Shown here piece after piece: positions 20,429 through 30,921 of a stretch of DNA of 46,360 nucleotides. The notes under the pieces were generated by a model. It was not told the DNA's origin and did no database searches. It worked only from the letters and a program-made list of their open reading frames with translations. Source of the DNA: Beroe ovata (lineage: Eukaryota; Ctenophora; Nuda; Beroida; Beroidae); contig CAMPET010000116.1 in assembly GCA_946803715.1 (NCBI GenBank), positions 174,982 through 221,341 on the forward strand, read 5' to 3'. Both the position numbers and the translations under genes were made by a program. Numbering within the stretch: the stretch's first letter is position 1; every line of letters begins with the position of its first letter.

Positions 20429-22288
20429 ATGGGTGGCAGATCAGCCAAGTTTCAGAAGCAGATATTTCCCCGCAGCAGAACAAAGATGGAAGTTCTGCAG
20501 GATAAGCTCACGGGAAGGGTTCCAGCCTATCCTAGTGCACCAGCCAGCTCGAACCAGATCCAGGTAATATCGTCTTAACTGATGTGATGATGTGGGTTCA
20601 AAATCTGCTGTTTTCGTGATGTGAAAGGGAATTTTATTTTTCGGTTCGCAAGTCGAGTGTTTTGTAAACAATTACGCGGGGGGTGGTCAGGCTTCTTAGA
20701 TACGGCCAACAATCAATGTGTCCCATGTTTGGAGAAGCACTAAAAGTGGTCCAATTGATGTGAGGAAAGCGAAAGTGTATTCGAGTTTGACGCGTCCTTA
20801 TAATTATCACTTTCCGAGACCCATGATATCCTGACGTGTTCCAGGTTTATCATAGAACTACCTTCAAATTACAACGAAATCTCATACTCGTGTGATTTTT
20901 AAAGGGTAACAAATGTAATATTTCGATGACCATATTTTCCCCCCAGGTTGACCCAGAAGGGACTCCCCAGTATTCCAACCTGTTAAAGAACGTGGCCGGT
21001 AATATCCAGAGCTCAAACGATAACTTCAGGTGGGTTCAGGCGGGTTCCGGTGGGGTTCAGTTTCTCCTTATAACGAGTTCATCCCCAGTTTCAAGACTTA
21101 AATTATTCTGATTATTCCGAATTTCGTATTCATCTCAGCAATTCGCCCACATTCTCTTCCAATATTCATGCCCACACCATTTTAACATTCATATCATCTC
21201 GAATATCCCATAACCGCTCCTCCACAGATTCAAAGAGTACAGCATGAACCACCCTCCTGCCCTCCCGGATGAGACGACCCCCACTCCCCCCGGGTATCTG
21301 GATAAGGACATGCTCACCAAGATCTTCATTAGTGAGAAGGGAACACCAGATCTTCATACCAGGTACTATAATATAGGAGTCTTCCTGAGAGGCATAGTCT
21401 CGCTTCTAGAACTGTCTGGCGATGCTAGACTTATCATGATGCCTACAACAGAATGATCATCTTTGTAGTTTGACGTGCGAAATTCTCGACAGGGTCTATC
21501 GCAATAATTTTCGGCGCATTTATTAGATTTAGCTTGGGCCCCAATAATAATATGGTTTAGGGCGCGTCACTCAAACCCTTCCACATTTGATACAAGCGTG
21601 GTCAATCGAATGAAAGTTAGATATTTTGGAAAATTATGCCATGGAATTTGAGGAACTTGAATGACGAATTATTTTTGGAAATGATCTCATATTAAACGTT
21701 CGAGATCTACCATTCTACGACTTATGAGCTTGGACATCGGAATTCTAACTCAATTAACATATTGCCGCCATTTCCAACTCATATTTCGGGAAAACGGTTC
21801 ATTTCAGGGCGGGAAATTCCAATAACATCCATGTAATCTGCACCCCAGGGTTGGTCTAACAGAGGAGGAGCTTGAGCTGATTTACTCCTGCTACTCGGGC
21901 TATAAAGTGCACTTCGGCAGCAGCCAGGACGACCTGGCTGATAACTTGAGGAGAGGTAAGAGTGAGGAGTGAAAACAGAGGGTTTGATTCTTATCAAATT
22001 CAATGATCTCCGTATTCCGTTGAGTGTTTCTGATTCGCAGTCCTCAATTCTCTCAATTCATTTCCACCCCATCATCCGATTATACTCTCTGTCCTCTGTC
22101 TCCCCCTGCTGGACCCTTGTTTTAACAACTCTCTTCCCCTGTAGATTCTAACCAGATTGTCACCTTCACTCTTCCCCCCAGACTCTAAGGAGCCTCCCCT
22201 TCCCCGGGTTAATACCCCGGAAGTGAAGCAGCAAATGATGTACGAGGCAGAGATGCGGCGGAAAACCAAGATGGACGACAATTCATGA
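20429..22288 (+). CDS. NDUFAF4: Probable complex I assembly factor NDUFAF4
   Basis: Five phase-consistent exons: 20429-20563, 20947-21029, 21228-21362, 21849-21953/21955, 22182-22288; the fourth ends at 21955 (AGA G|GTAAG). They give 188 residues, close to the 175 of human NDUFAF4. Resemblance: a Met-Gly start suited to N-myristoylation, a basic N-terminal stretch with a central Tyr-Pro segment, SNLLKNVAGNIQSSND aligning to the family's LLSFLKDVYVDS, PPGYLDKDMLTKIFISEKG aligning to IPKGKISIVEALTLLNNHK, and LTEEELELIYSCYSGYKVHF aligning to the C-terminal EYQLEQKDVNSLLKYFVTF segment. The known role is early assembly of the complex I Q-module in mitochondria. Similarity is distributed but weak, so the call is probable rather than certain; no competing family came to mind. 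Confidence 0.7.
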
Positions 22289-23103
22289 TGGGGGAGATCA
22301 GTACGCTCAGTTCACGAAACTGAGGAGAAGCTGACGACAGAGAACATGACAAGACTGAGATTATAGGATCAGTGAGAGATGGGTAGGGAAACTCGTTCAA
22401 AAACTCGTTCAATCAACAAAAGTTGATAAAGTTGATGTTTTGTTTCACATCGTGGATGGAGAAATGACGTCCCAGATGCTGGATCGCTGTTTTCTCCATC
22501 ATGTTAATTTATTACCCCCTTACCCCACCTCAAATACTGTGAAAGATTCCTACTAACCTGTTTTCATATAAGCAGCGTATATCAATTCTACCCGAAAAAA
22601 TCCAGGTAATTAACGCAATCCCCACCCCCAGTCAGCCCCCTCCGACGAAAATTCCAATTCATTAGTTTAGAAGTTGCAAACACTGATTTTGAAATGAATA
22701 AAATAGATTAGATTACATACTTCAAATATGTAGTTCTAAGCAAGATGGCGACATTAATCCCACAGATATCAAATAGAATATTTACAGCTCCTTCAAGTTA
22801 TTGTCAGGTATCCTTTTTGATCGGTAAAAATCAAATAAAATAAAATAACTCGGTGATTAAAAACTATCAAATAAAAGAAAAAAACTACCCTTTAAATAAA
22901 ATCTTTATCGTCAAACCGATGATATAGAAATAATTTAAAAATAATCAAATAATTTTTCCTTCAAGAGTGTAGAGTCTTTTCAGAGCTGAAATTCTCGGCT
23001 CAATCCTTCTTTTCTTGTGGTCAATTCATCAACCACGCTGACACCCATAACAATTGCGGTGTCAACCGTTTCTTGACACATAGTCCTACATTTACAAGTG
23101 GTG
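22289..23103. other. AT-rich convergent intergenic region
   Basis: Between the NDUFAF4 stop and the stop of the convergent peptide gene. An AATAAA at 22697-22702 may serve NDUFAF4. AT-rich runs at 22810-22960. Near 23035-23104 there are TGACACC motifs in the sense of the minus-strand peptide gene, the last overlapping its stop codon. Confidence 0.55.
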
Positions 23104-23643
23104 TCACCGTTTAGAGCAGACCCCGGCTTCAACTAACCCTCTCCAAGAGGCCATGTCGTAAGTTCTCACTCTCGCACAGCACACACTTCGCTCCAACTCA
23201 GTCTCCATTTGCACACATCGTGATGCAGATATCCCGTGGTATAACACTCCGACCTTTTTCTTCCTTGTCTCCGCTGATCTTTGTGCATGACCAGAACTTG
23301 ATTCCATGACAGAAAAACTGTCGTCTTGTGCGGGCCTCTTCCTGCTATCTTCACGTTTTTTCTTGAAGAAGTAACCGTCAGGTTGTGTTTCGTCATCATC
23401 AGGAGGGTTGAAGAAGAATCCCTCCAGATCTTCTCTGGGTGGCTCCTCATATTTTGTGTCCCGTGTGTTCCTCCGTAATGCGAAGAAAAATCCACCTGTG
23501 TCAGGGTCGTCTGGGGAGGGAGGCGCAACTGTGCCATAATTGTAGAAGAAAGCAGCAAATCTAGATTCAGAGAGAGCTAACAAATGAGCGAGTAGAGTTA
23601 AAACAACAACTGTAGTAGTAGACGACATGATAATGTGGTTCAC
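23104..23643 (-). CDS. Secreted peptide (prohormone-like) precursor
   Basis: Single-exon frame of 179 residues. Signal peptide at the N terminus; Met6 (MSSTTTVVVLTLLAHLLALS) gives a more typical signal than Met1. Then four spaced aromatic motifs of the form (A/G)(F/Y)F(F/Y): AFFYNYG (31-37), GGFFFALRR (50-58), EGFFFNPPDDD (74-84), DGYFFKKKR (89-97), separated by acidic/proline spacers, a layout typical of multi-copy neuropeptide precursors. Basic cleavage sites: RR 57-58, KKKR 94-97, RKR 101-103, RKKK 127-130, and a terminal KR. The last product, about 131-177, has four cysteines (143, 155, 156, 176; spacing C-x11-CC-x19-C), which does not match insulin or another family I know. A TATTTAAA box lies 57 bases upstream (23700-23707, minus strand). 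Function unknown; a signalling peptide is inferred from architecture. Confidence 0.75.
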   Translation of the reverse strand: MNHIIMSSTTTVVVLTLLAHLLALSESRFAAFFYNYGTVAPPSPDDPDTGGFFFALRRNTRDTKYEEPPREDLEGFFFNPPDDDETQPDGYFFKKKREDSRKRPAQDDSFSVMESSSGHAQRSAETRKKKVGVLYHGISASRCVQMETELERSVCCARVRTYDMASWRGLVEAGVCSKR

Positions 23644-23699
23644 CAGGTGGTTTAGTAACTGGAATAGGATGAAAATGTAGTGAGTTGTGGGATGCTGGG

Positions 23700-23707
23700 T
23701 TTAAATA
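23700..23707 (-). promoter_or_regulatory. TATA-like box of the peptide gene
   Basis: TATTTAAA on the minus strand, about 57 bases upstream of the first ATG of the peptide precursor, a spacing that would leave a 5' leader of some 25-30 bases. Confidence 0.5.
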
Positions 23708-23788
23708 CTCTAGCGGTGACCCACCCTATATCTGACATGACATCACTTTCTTTACATCATGGGATATATTGTTCGACTAATGCTGTGC

Positions 23789-23880
23789 CTCCATGTGTGT
23801 GTGTGAGTGTGTGAGTGAGTGTGAGTGTGTGTGTGTGTGAGTGTGTGTGTGTGAGTGCGTGAGTGAGTGCGTGAGTGTGA
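23789..23880. repeat. (GTGTGA)n-type microsatellite
   Basis: Degenerate GT/GA repeat of about 90 bases upstream of the peptide gene. Confidence 0.9.
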
Positions 23881-24589
23881 CGTTGTGTCAGCGAATGAAA
23901 TTATGTGAATATCCGTGGTCGGGGTGAATTATGTTTGAGGTGCGATATTTTTATGCTCATATGAATACTGAATTGGGTTAATATGGTAACATTGCTGAAG
24001 GATGAATTATTAGAAAGCCTATTCGGGTCAGTGTCACGTCATTGATAATTGTAGCACGATCTACCACTTATTTTGGACCAAAACCACCTTCGTGATGTCA
24101 CTATTCTTTAATGGCAAAAAGACCGGAAATCCGTGAATGTAATTGAAAACTAGTAACGCTACAGGAAATGTCGTTAAAATGATTAAGATTAAAATTGACT
24201 ATGCGGACGTTGACGTAAGCTCACAAAGAAAATCTTTTTTGGAGTTTGAAGCAATATCATCATCAATCTTAAGGCCACTGTAAGGCACATTCCATTTTTC
24301 CATCGCTCTCACGTCATTATTATGTTCTGATGTGGTGATCAAGTACAAACCAATGATAGGCAATAGATTTCGAAACGATCGTGATTCTTGGCTTTATCAC
24401 TGACAAAACTTGGTTTAAGTTGTGAGTGAGACAGTTTTAAAGTTCACTGTTGAGCAGCATTCGCTGTCACCGTCACTTTCATGATTTCACTCCATTCCAT
24501 AGTTACGCAGTCATGCAAAAGAGAGATGTTTTTATCCAGTGCCGAAAACCAAATCTCGTGATATGATAACTGCGCGTTCAACGTGATGT

Positions 24590-25135
24590 GTCGAACTGCG
24601 CGCGGAAAACTTGTCATTCATCATTTTGATTTATGGATGCTGACGTTGCTTGTCAGATGTTACCTGAACTGTTTCTCGCGCGAGCGCGCCTTCATCGAAG
24701 GCCTTCAATGAAGGCGCGCGCGAGAAACTGAGGTCAGATAGAATCTGACAAAGCAAAGTTGCCGGATGTCATGTCATCTGCATCTGTCGTCCATTGTTTC
24801 TCGCGCGCGTCTTCATCGATTCTTTTCAGCGTCAAGGGTGCAGGCAGACGTAAAACTGAACGTTGCAGTTGCGCGCCTAAACATCTTGTTCACCCGATGA
24901 TCTATAACATAATCTTTATAATAATCAAATAATGTCGCATTGTCGCAAAAAGGATCAGGAGACGCGCACGGAGTCAGGAGCGAGTATAGTATTCGGGTCA
25001 CGCGGCCGGTACGGTGTTCCTCAAGGTCCCCTAGCAAAAATATATCACTATGGCAATATGTATGGGACCATTTCGTACACATTCGTGTCCGACAAGGTCC
25101 CTAAACGTGCGCGGCGCGCGCGTTGCGCGACGCAA
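24590..25135. repeat. CpG-rich element with inverted repeats
   Basis: An island of GCGCGC-rich sequence in an otherwise AT-rich stretch. Around 24671-24729 the arms GTTTCTCGCGCG..CGCCTTCAT and its reverse complement form a hairpin, and a third direct copy of the arm starts at about 24796. Related fragments, with the phrase GCCGGATGT..ATCTG..CC..TGTTTC..GCGCGC..CTTCATC, occur at 41405-41480, so this is a dispersed family. No coding support. Confidence 0.6.
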
Positions 25136-25574
25136 GGTCAGAATATCTTCACTTTTAGCTTTTCCAAAATTCAACTATCATTAATACAATGTATCTAGAT
25201 ATTTATCATTCAAAAAAGACATCACCAGTTGATTTAAAGGATAATTATCATATTCTTTATAGATATTAATACTAATTGTTAAAAGAGCCTCTACAGAAAT
25301 AAGAATTCTATTTCGCCAAAATGTAAACTTCTCAGATGCAAAATTGCAAAAGGTTTCTCACCTGTTAAAACATTATATTTTCAAAATGTGTGAATGGAAA
25401 GGTACCTTTTAAAGCTAGTTTAGTGGAATATGAATAGATGTCTTAAAGCTAAAGATAGTGTATATTAACCAACTTAGGAATAAGTGAAGGTTAAATACCC
25501 ATTTGTTGCATTTATTAATTTGTTTATATCTTGGTTGGGGCTTTCAGACCCTCCATATAGCATCTCATATATCN

Positions 25575-26396
25575 ACTTTCCCGCGCGGAAAAGTACTGGA
25601 CGGAATCAGATAGAATCAGGCAAATTTAGATGCCTAACGGAAGTATAACTAACATCATTGACTTTGCCAAAGTCCTTGATATCCTTGAGGAGAACTGTGC
25701 ACTTGACAACGTTGTTAAAACTTGATCCAGCAGCTTCAAGGATGTGCTCTGAAGAGGATGAAATTAGAGGACAGGTTGAGGAAGAGATTCAGAATCCCAA
25801 ATTTTCCGTATTTTTTGAAGCCCCTTCTAGTTCTTATAGTTATTCCTGGTTCATCGGGAACTGGAAACCAAAAGTGGAATTCAGCTTTTTCTCAGGTCCC
25901 AATTAGGTCCAATTCGATTCTCATTGAACTCCAGCAATACTCACTCATGTTGGTAAGAGCTTGTTTAGCTTGTTCTGACACGTCATCGCTTACAAAATCC
26001 ATCTTTTCCGGGCACAAACCGAGCTGGCCTGTGGTTTCACACATGTAAGATCATGATGATGACACAAGCATTTGATTTTGATCATACTTGTCGAAATCTT
26101 AGATCACGGAACGTCGGAATAGCAAAGCGCGTCATTGCAGATGGTTAAGATTCTATTTCTGTGCGAGGGTTTCATTATCGGAGAGGGAATTGACCCTCAC
26201 ATTCTATTCTCAGTAAGTCCAAAGAAAGGATGGCATGGAAAATTAGTGGCCCCTCAGACGTGAAAACTGAAATTGAAAGTGTTCTCATACCAGATATGTA
26301 GAGGGTGTTGTCTACTTGGACAGCTTGACTGTACGCTCCGATGGCAGCCGGAGCTTTGCTTGTGTTGATTATCTTCCTGATGATAGCTCGGGACAT
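25575..26396 (-). CDS. RIDA: Reactive intermediate imine deaminase A (RidA/UK114), 3' end missing
   Basis: Hydrolyses reactive 2-aminoacrylate-type imines and is found in cytosol and mitochondria. Exons on the minus strand: 26291-26396 (MSRAIIRKIINTSKAPAAIG..), 25945-26028 (GQLGLCPEKMDFVSDDVSEQ and AKQALTNM), 25654-25748 (HILEAAGSSFNNVVKCTVLL, KDIKDFGKVND). All phases join, giving 95 of the usual ~137 residues; AYSQAV and GQLGL are family signatures. The final exon should encode the FPAR..Y segment with the active-site arginine. A CAG followed by codons for YFSARE lies at 25575-25595 and runs into the contig join at 25574; it may be the start of that exon, but the fit is loose. Confidence 0.93.
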
Positions 26397-26904
26397 GTTG
26401 CTAGCTGCAAGTGAGAGGGGGGTGAGAGATAATAGTGACGAAATGGCATGTTTTAATTGATAGATGATGATTGGAATACAATCATTGGAGTTAATTTGTA
26501 ATTATTATTGTAAGGATGATTAGGTGTAAAAGCCACTTTTAATATATATCTTGAAAAGTACTCAAATATAACGAATTGAACTTTAAATGAAATTCTACTC
26601 AACAAAATGCAATGAATAATGTTTAAGTTTAGTAAATTATTACCATATTCAAGTTAGATACAATTTAAATGTAATGCAAAATAGACAGGGTACTCAAATA
26701 ATCTAAACATGCTTCAACTTAATCATGCTTCAGCTTAAAAAACAAATTAATCCTAGTTTAGCGCATAAATCTTAGTTTAATCGCGGTTTAGTATTATCAA
26801 GGTTACGATCAATGTTATCAATTCGAATTAATTCAAAGTCGAGTGATTCCGACACCGGATAGCTATCAAATTAATCACATTGTGATCACCCTCATATTAA
26901 GTCG
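26397..26904. other. AT-rich intergenic region
   Basis: Upstream of the RIDA start and downstream of the TMCO3 stop (both minus strand). Very AT-rich; nothing recognisable. Confidence 0.6.
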
Positions 26905-29900
26905 TCACAGCAGGTGTGAATCAGCTATTTCCTTCTTCCGTCGAGAGTGAAGGAGAGAAGATTTCCAGATTATGGGAGAGAGAATGAGGCTCCCGGCTGT
27001 TATGCTCAGAATCAGCAGATACACCTGCAATATAATAGGGGGATCATGGGGGGGGGGGGANNNNNNNNNNNNNNNNNNNNNNNNNNNNNNNNNNNNNNNN
27101 NNNNNNNNNNNNNNNNNNNNNNNNNNNNNNNNNNNNNNNNNNNNNNNNNNNNNNNNNNNNNNNNNNNNNNNNNNNNNNNNNNNNNNNNNNNNNNNNNNNN
27201 NNNNNNNNNNNNNNNNNNNNNNNNNNNNNNNNNNNNNNNNNNNNNNNNNNNNNNNNNNNNNNNNNNNNNNNNNNNNNNNNNNNNNNNNNNNNNNNNNNNN
27301 NNNNNNNNNNNNNCCAGGAGACACACCAGGTACTGGGGGAGAAAGTGTGGTGTCAATCGATATCATGGTGTCAATCATGACCCTTTATAGTGGAGGGTTG
27401 AACATCTACATGTTTGTGGGGGGGGTTCGTTTGTTTGTGGGGATTACTATTAGAATTTTTTTAACATGATATTGGACATTTTCAATTTCAATAAAACAAT
27501 GGCTTCTGAAATCCAAATTCACAAAACAGATTAGATCAAAGTAATCAACACAAACAATCACCAATCAACAGAATCCAAAAATCGCCACAATATCATCAAT
27601 CATAATCCCACTGATAACTATCATCATCTGCAACATCCAAACTTCCTCCCGATAGTGTCTTAACGTCATCATGGAGAGGCCAACTCAAGCTTGATGACCA
27701 CCTCCTCATATCAAACCTCCCTAACAAGTTCTCATGAATACCTCCCTCATTTTCAGTCATTTTACAAGAATTTCCCACAGTTTTTTCCTCGTACTGAACC
27801 CCGGAAAAGCTCGCCTCCTCTCCGTCACCCAAGCCTCGTATCATATTCTCGCGCGCACTCCCCTCATGTCGTGTGAAATCACGTGGACCCCCCTCCGGGA
27901 TACGCTGTTCTTCGCGAACATTCTGTCCCTCACAGATTCTGTCCCGAGACATGATCCGTTTCTGTTTCCTATGGTTCCCCTCCTGATTTCTCTGACCAGC
28001 TTGGCAGAAATAAGACACGCCCATAAGGGTCAATATGAGGAGAAACACTCCCAACAAAGTCCCGATTGAGAAGTATGTTACTCGGTGAACCGCGGAATCC
28101 GGTCTCCCTGCCGGCATCGGAATGACGGAAATGTTTTGCACCGCTGATCGAACTTTCTCCCCAAATCTATCTTGCAAAGCCTCACATTCGATGGTTATCG
28201 GTGATTCACCGATCTGATAAGAGAGTCTGCGAGGAGTTATTTCAAATTGATTGAGTTCATCCTGAACATTTCCACTTCTGAAATGACTGTCAATGTCAAG
28301 GACGGAATTATCAGTCGAATTCCGTACAGTTAGCATGACACTTTCTGGGGTGGGGAACCCCCCGACAACATCACACGTTATCTGGATCACACTACCCGTG
28401 ACCAGGGTAATTGTGTTATTGACCATCGCATCCGCGGCGGTTGTATAAGAAGAAGATATGTTTAGCTCTACGTCTGCTCGTTCAAAAACACTGATCTTCA
28501 CTGGGACCGATTCCCTAGACACGCCGTCTCCCTTGGCAACGCATTTGTAATAACCGTCATGAGCACTAGTGACGTTATGAACTTTTGTTCCACCTCCAAA
28601 CACATAGTTATCTGAACTAGGGTTGGCCCACCCCTCGATCGTCTGATCCGAGTGTCGACTCGGATCAGACACTTGGACCGAGGATCTTGTCAACGTCAGC
28701 GAGAGAGGGGGTGGATTGCCGCGGGCAGAGCATCGAATTCCAAACATACCCCCCTGGACGAGATTTGTAGAATTTGTGGTTATTTCGAGGTTAACAACGA
28801 GGGGTTTCCTGAGGTAAGCGTACCCGGAAGTTTCAGCAGATTTTACACTTCCATTCATTAACCTCTGATTAGCAATGCAGGTGAAATTTATGACAAAGAG
28901 GTCTGAAAGATCGCTTCTTAAACTCCATGCTGTTGTTGAAACACCGTCATATCTCGTTTTATTCATTGTTCCAACCTCAATCACCTCGCCATATCTGCCG
29001 TATTCATGACGAGACAGACTCAATGTTAAAACTGGCGGTGGAGTTGCACGGACACTGCACGAACACCACCCTGCTCCTTCATCAAACCACACATCTGGTG
29101 ACGTCACGGGAGTCTCAACGTACAGACTTGTCATGGCTTGCGGCCCACAAGTAAAAACACCTGAATCTTTGTCCGACACTCCCGGTATCGTCAATGTAAG
29201 AACGGTGGTAACGGAGTCTGCCCGTCGAGTCCGCTCTACGACGTAGCTCTCCGGAAATTCTCGTGGACCATCCAGATACCCCCATGTGATGTCACGTGAT
29301 TGTGCTGTATCATCATCATCATCATTAGGCCAGTAATCCACGTGACACGTGAATGTCACATCAGATCCAGATGGAACAATGAGATTAATCGGCCGGAGAA
29401 TGTAAGATGTGACCGGGAGAAATCCCGAGACGGAAATCGATGCGGAAGACACGAGAAATTGATCGTATTTGTTTCGCCCGTGGCAAATGTAGGTACCGAT
29501 CGATGCTACGTCTAGCCTGAATCTCATCGATGATGAAACGACTGTTTTCGTCTGATAAAATACTTTCTGGGTCTTGACATCGTCTCCGATCGTCGTGACA
29601 TCTTTCTCTTCTCTCTCCCAAGAAATGAGGAGGGGTGGAACACCAATTACCACACAGTTCAGCTCCACTTCCATCCCAATGATCCTCACCCTCTCACCCC
29701 TCACTCTCCCACACTCACTCATATCATCCCCCTCAATGCATTCCTTCACACGGAATCCGGGCTCAAGAATAAGACTCCACACAGCACCAGGATTGCCCGG
29801 ACACACATTGACCTCCTTCACAACCAGGGATTCTCCGATCTGCTCCACCTTTTCCCACCTCCAATATCCTCGGTTTTCGACATTTCCAGGACGAGAGATT

Positions 29901-30887
29901 TGAACTGTTTCGTTTGATATCCTCAGATTGAGATGAGTCAAATTGGACGATACTTGGTAAATCAGATCATTTTCCTGGCTATAAACTGTCCCATCCCAGA
30001 TATGCCTGGAGTAAGTGTTACCATGGTAACCCCAGACTCTCACAACGGTTACCATGACCACGTTACCAGTTGGTGGAACGTGATCTCTATTGTATATCAC
30101 GAGGTGGGGGGAATCGTCATCACTTTTTCTGTAGAATTTTAACCCGCTCCGCCCTCTATCACTCCTCGCAGAGTACCGGGCTTGAATCATGGTAATCAGA
30201 GACTCATTTGAGTTGTGAAACGGAGAGCTCGTACTGTTCAGATTGAGGATAAGGTTCTCAGAGTTCCGATAGCTCCAGCAAGGTTGCTGGAACTCTGCCA
30301 GGACAATGGTCATGGTGAGAACAAGGATTTGTCTCATCATCTGATTACATAGAATGAGATGAGATAAACAGTGAGATCGACCAGGAACTAGGAACATAAT
30401 CGAGTAAGAATGTAATCATACTATGTTCTTACTATGGAAGAAGGTAAAATGAAGAGTTGTCATAAAACTGAGAAAGGGTGAAGAAAGCAGGTGGTGACTA
30501 TAAGCGAGTTGGCAAAATCGTGGACACAAAGAATTTAGCATCTGAGTATCAAGTCTATTGTATGCATCGATTATACCATGATGGATAATCTATAGCCAGG
30601 TTATATAAATTTGGTAGAACCGCATACATTTCATAGACGTCAGATTAGAATGGTAGCGTTAAATGGAAGCGTTTACTGAGAGCGTCAAAATACTCTGCCC
30701 GCAGATTAATAAGCATTAATCATGGAAATCGTGTTATTGCAGTAACCAACAATTCTGATCCCTGATAAAGATTCAATAATAAGCTGGGAAATTGAATTTA
30801 GTCGCAACCATTGCCCCAAAAATTCTCAATAAGTCCTTAGGATGATTATTTGAACATATGCGAAAAAACATACACACATACACATAC

Positions 30888-30921
<34 letters not shown>

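Larger units (their letters stand above)
23644..25574. other. Intergenic region with microsatellite and GC-rich repeats
   Basis: No gene recognised over 1.9 kb. Contains a GTGTGA-rich microsatellite (23789-23880) and a CpG-rich, palindrome-containing repeat (24590-25135), then AT-rich sequence to the contig join at 25574. Confidence 0.6.

Noticed and set aside
23104-23643. Insulin/relaxin-family precursor
   Set aside because: C-x11-C fits a B-chain spacing by chance, but the A-chain pattern CC-x3-C-x8-C is absent.
24813-25198. Overlapping frames on both strands in the CpG-rich region
   Set aside because: Open because of GC-rich composition; no splice logic, no family match, and the region is a repeat.
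27061-27313. Long open frames spanning the run of N in both strands
   Set aside because: They are open only because the bases are unknown. The real coding part on the right side of the window's logic is the TMCO3 last exon, 26905-27024.
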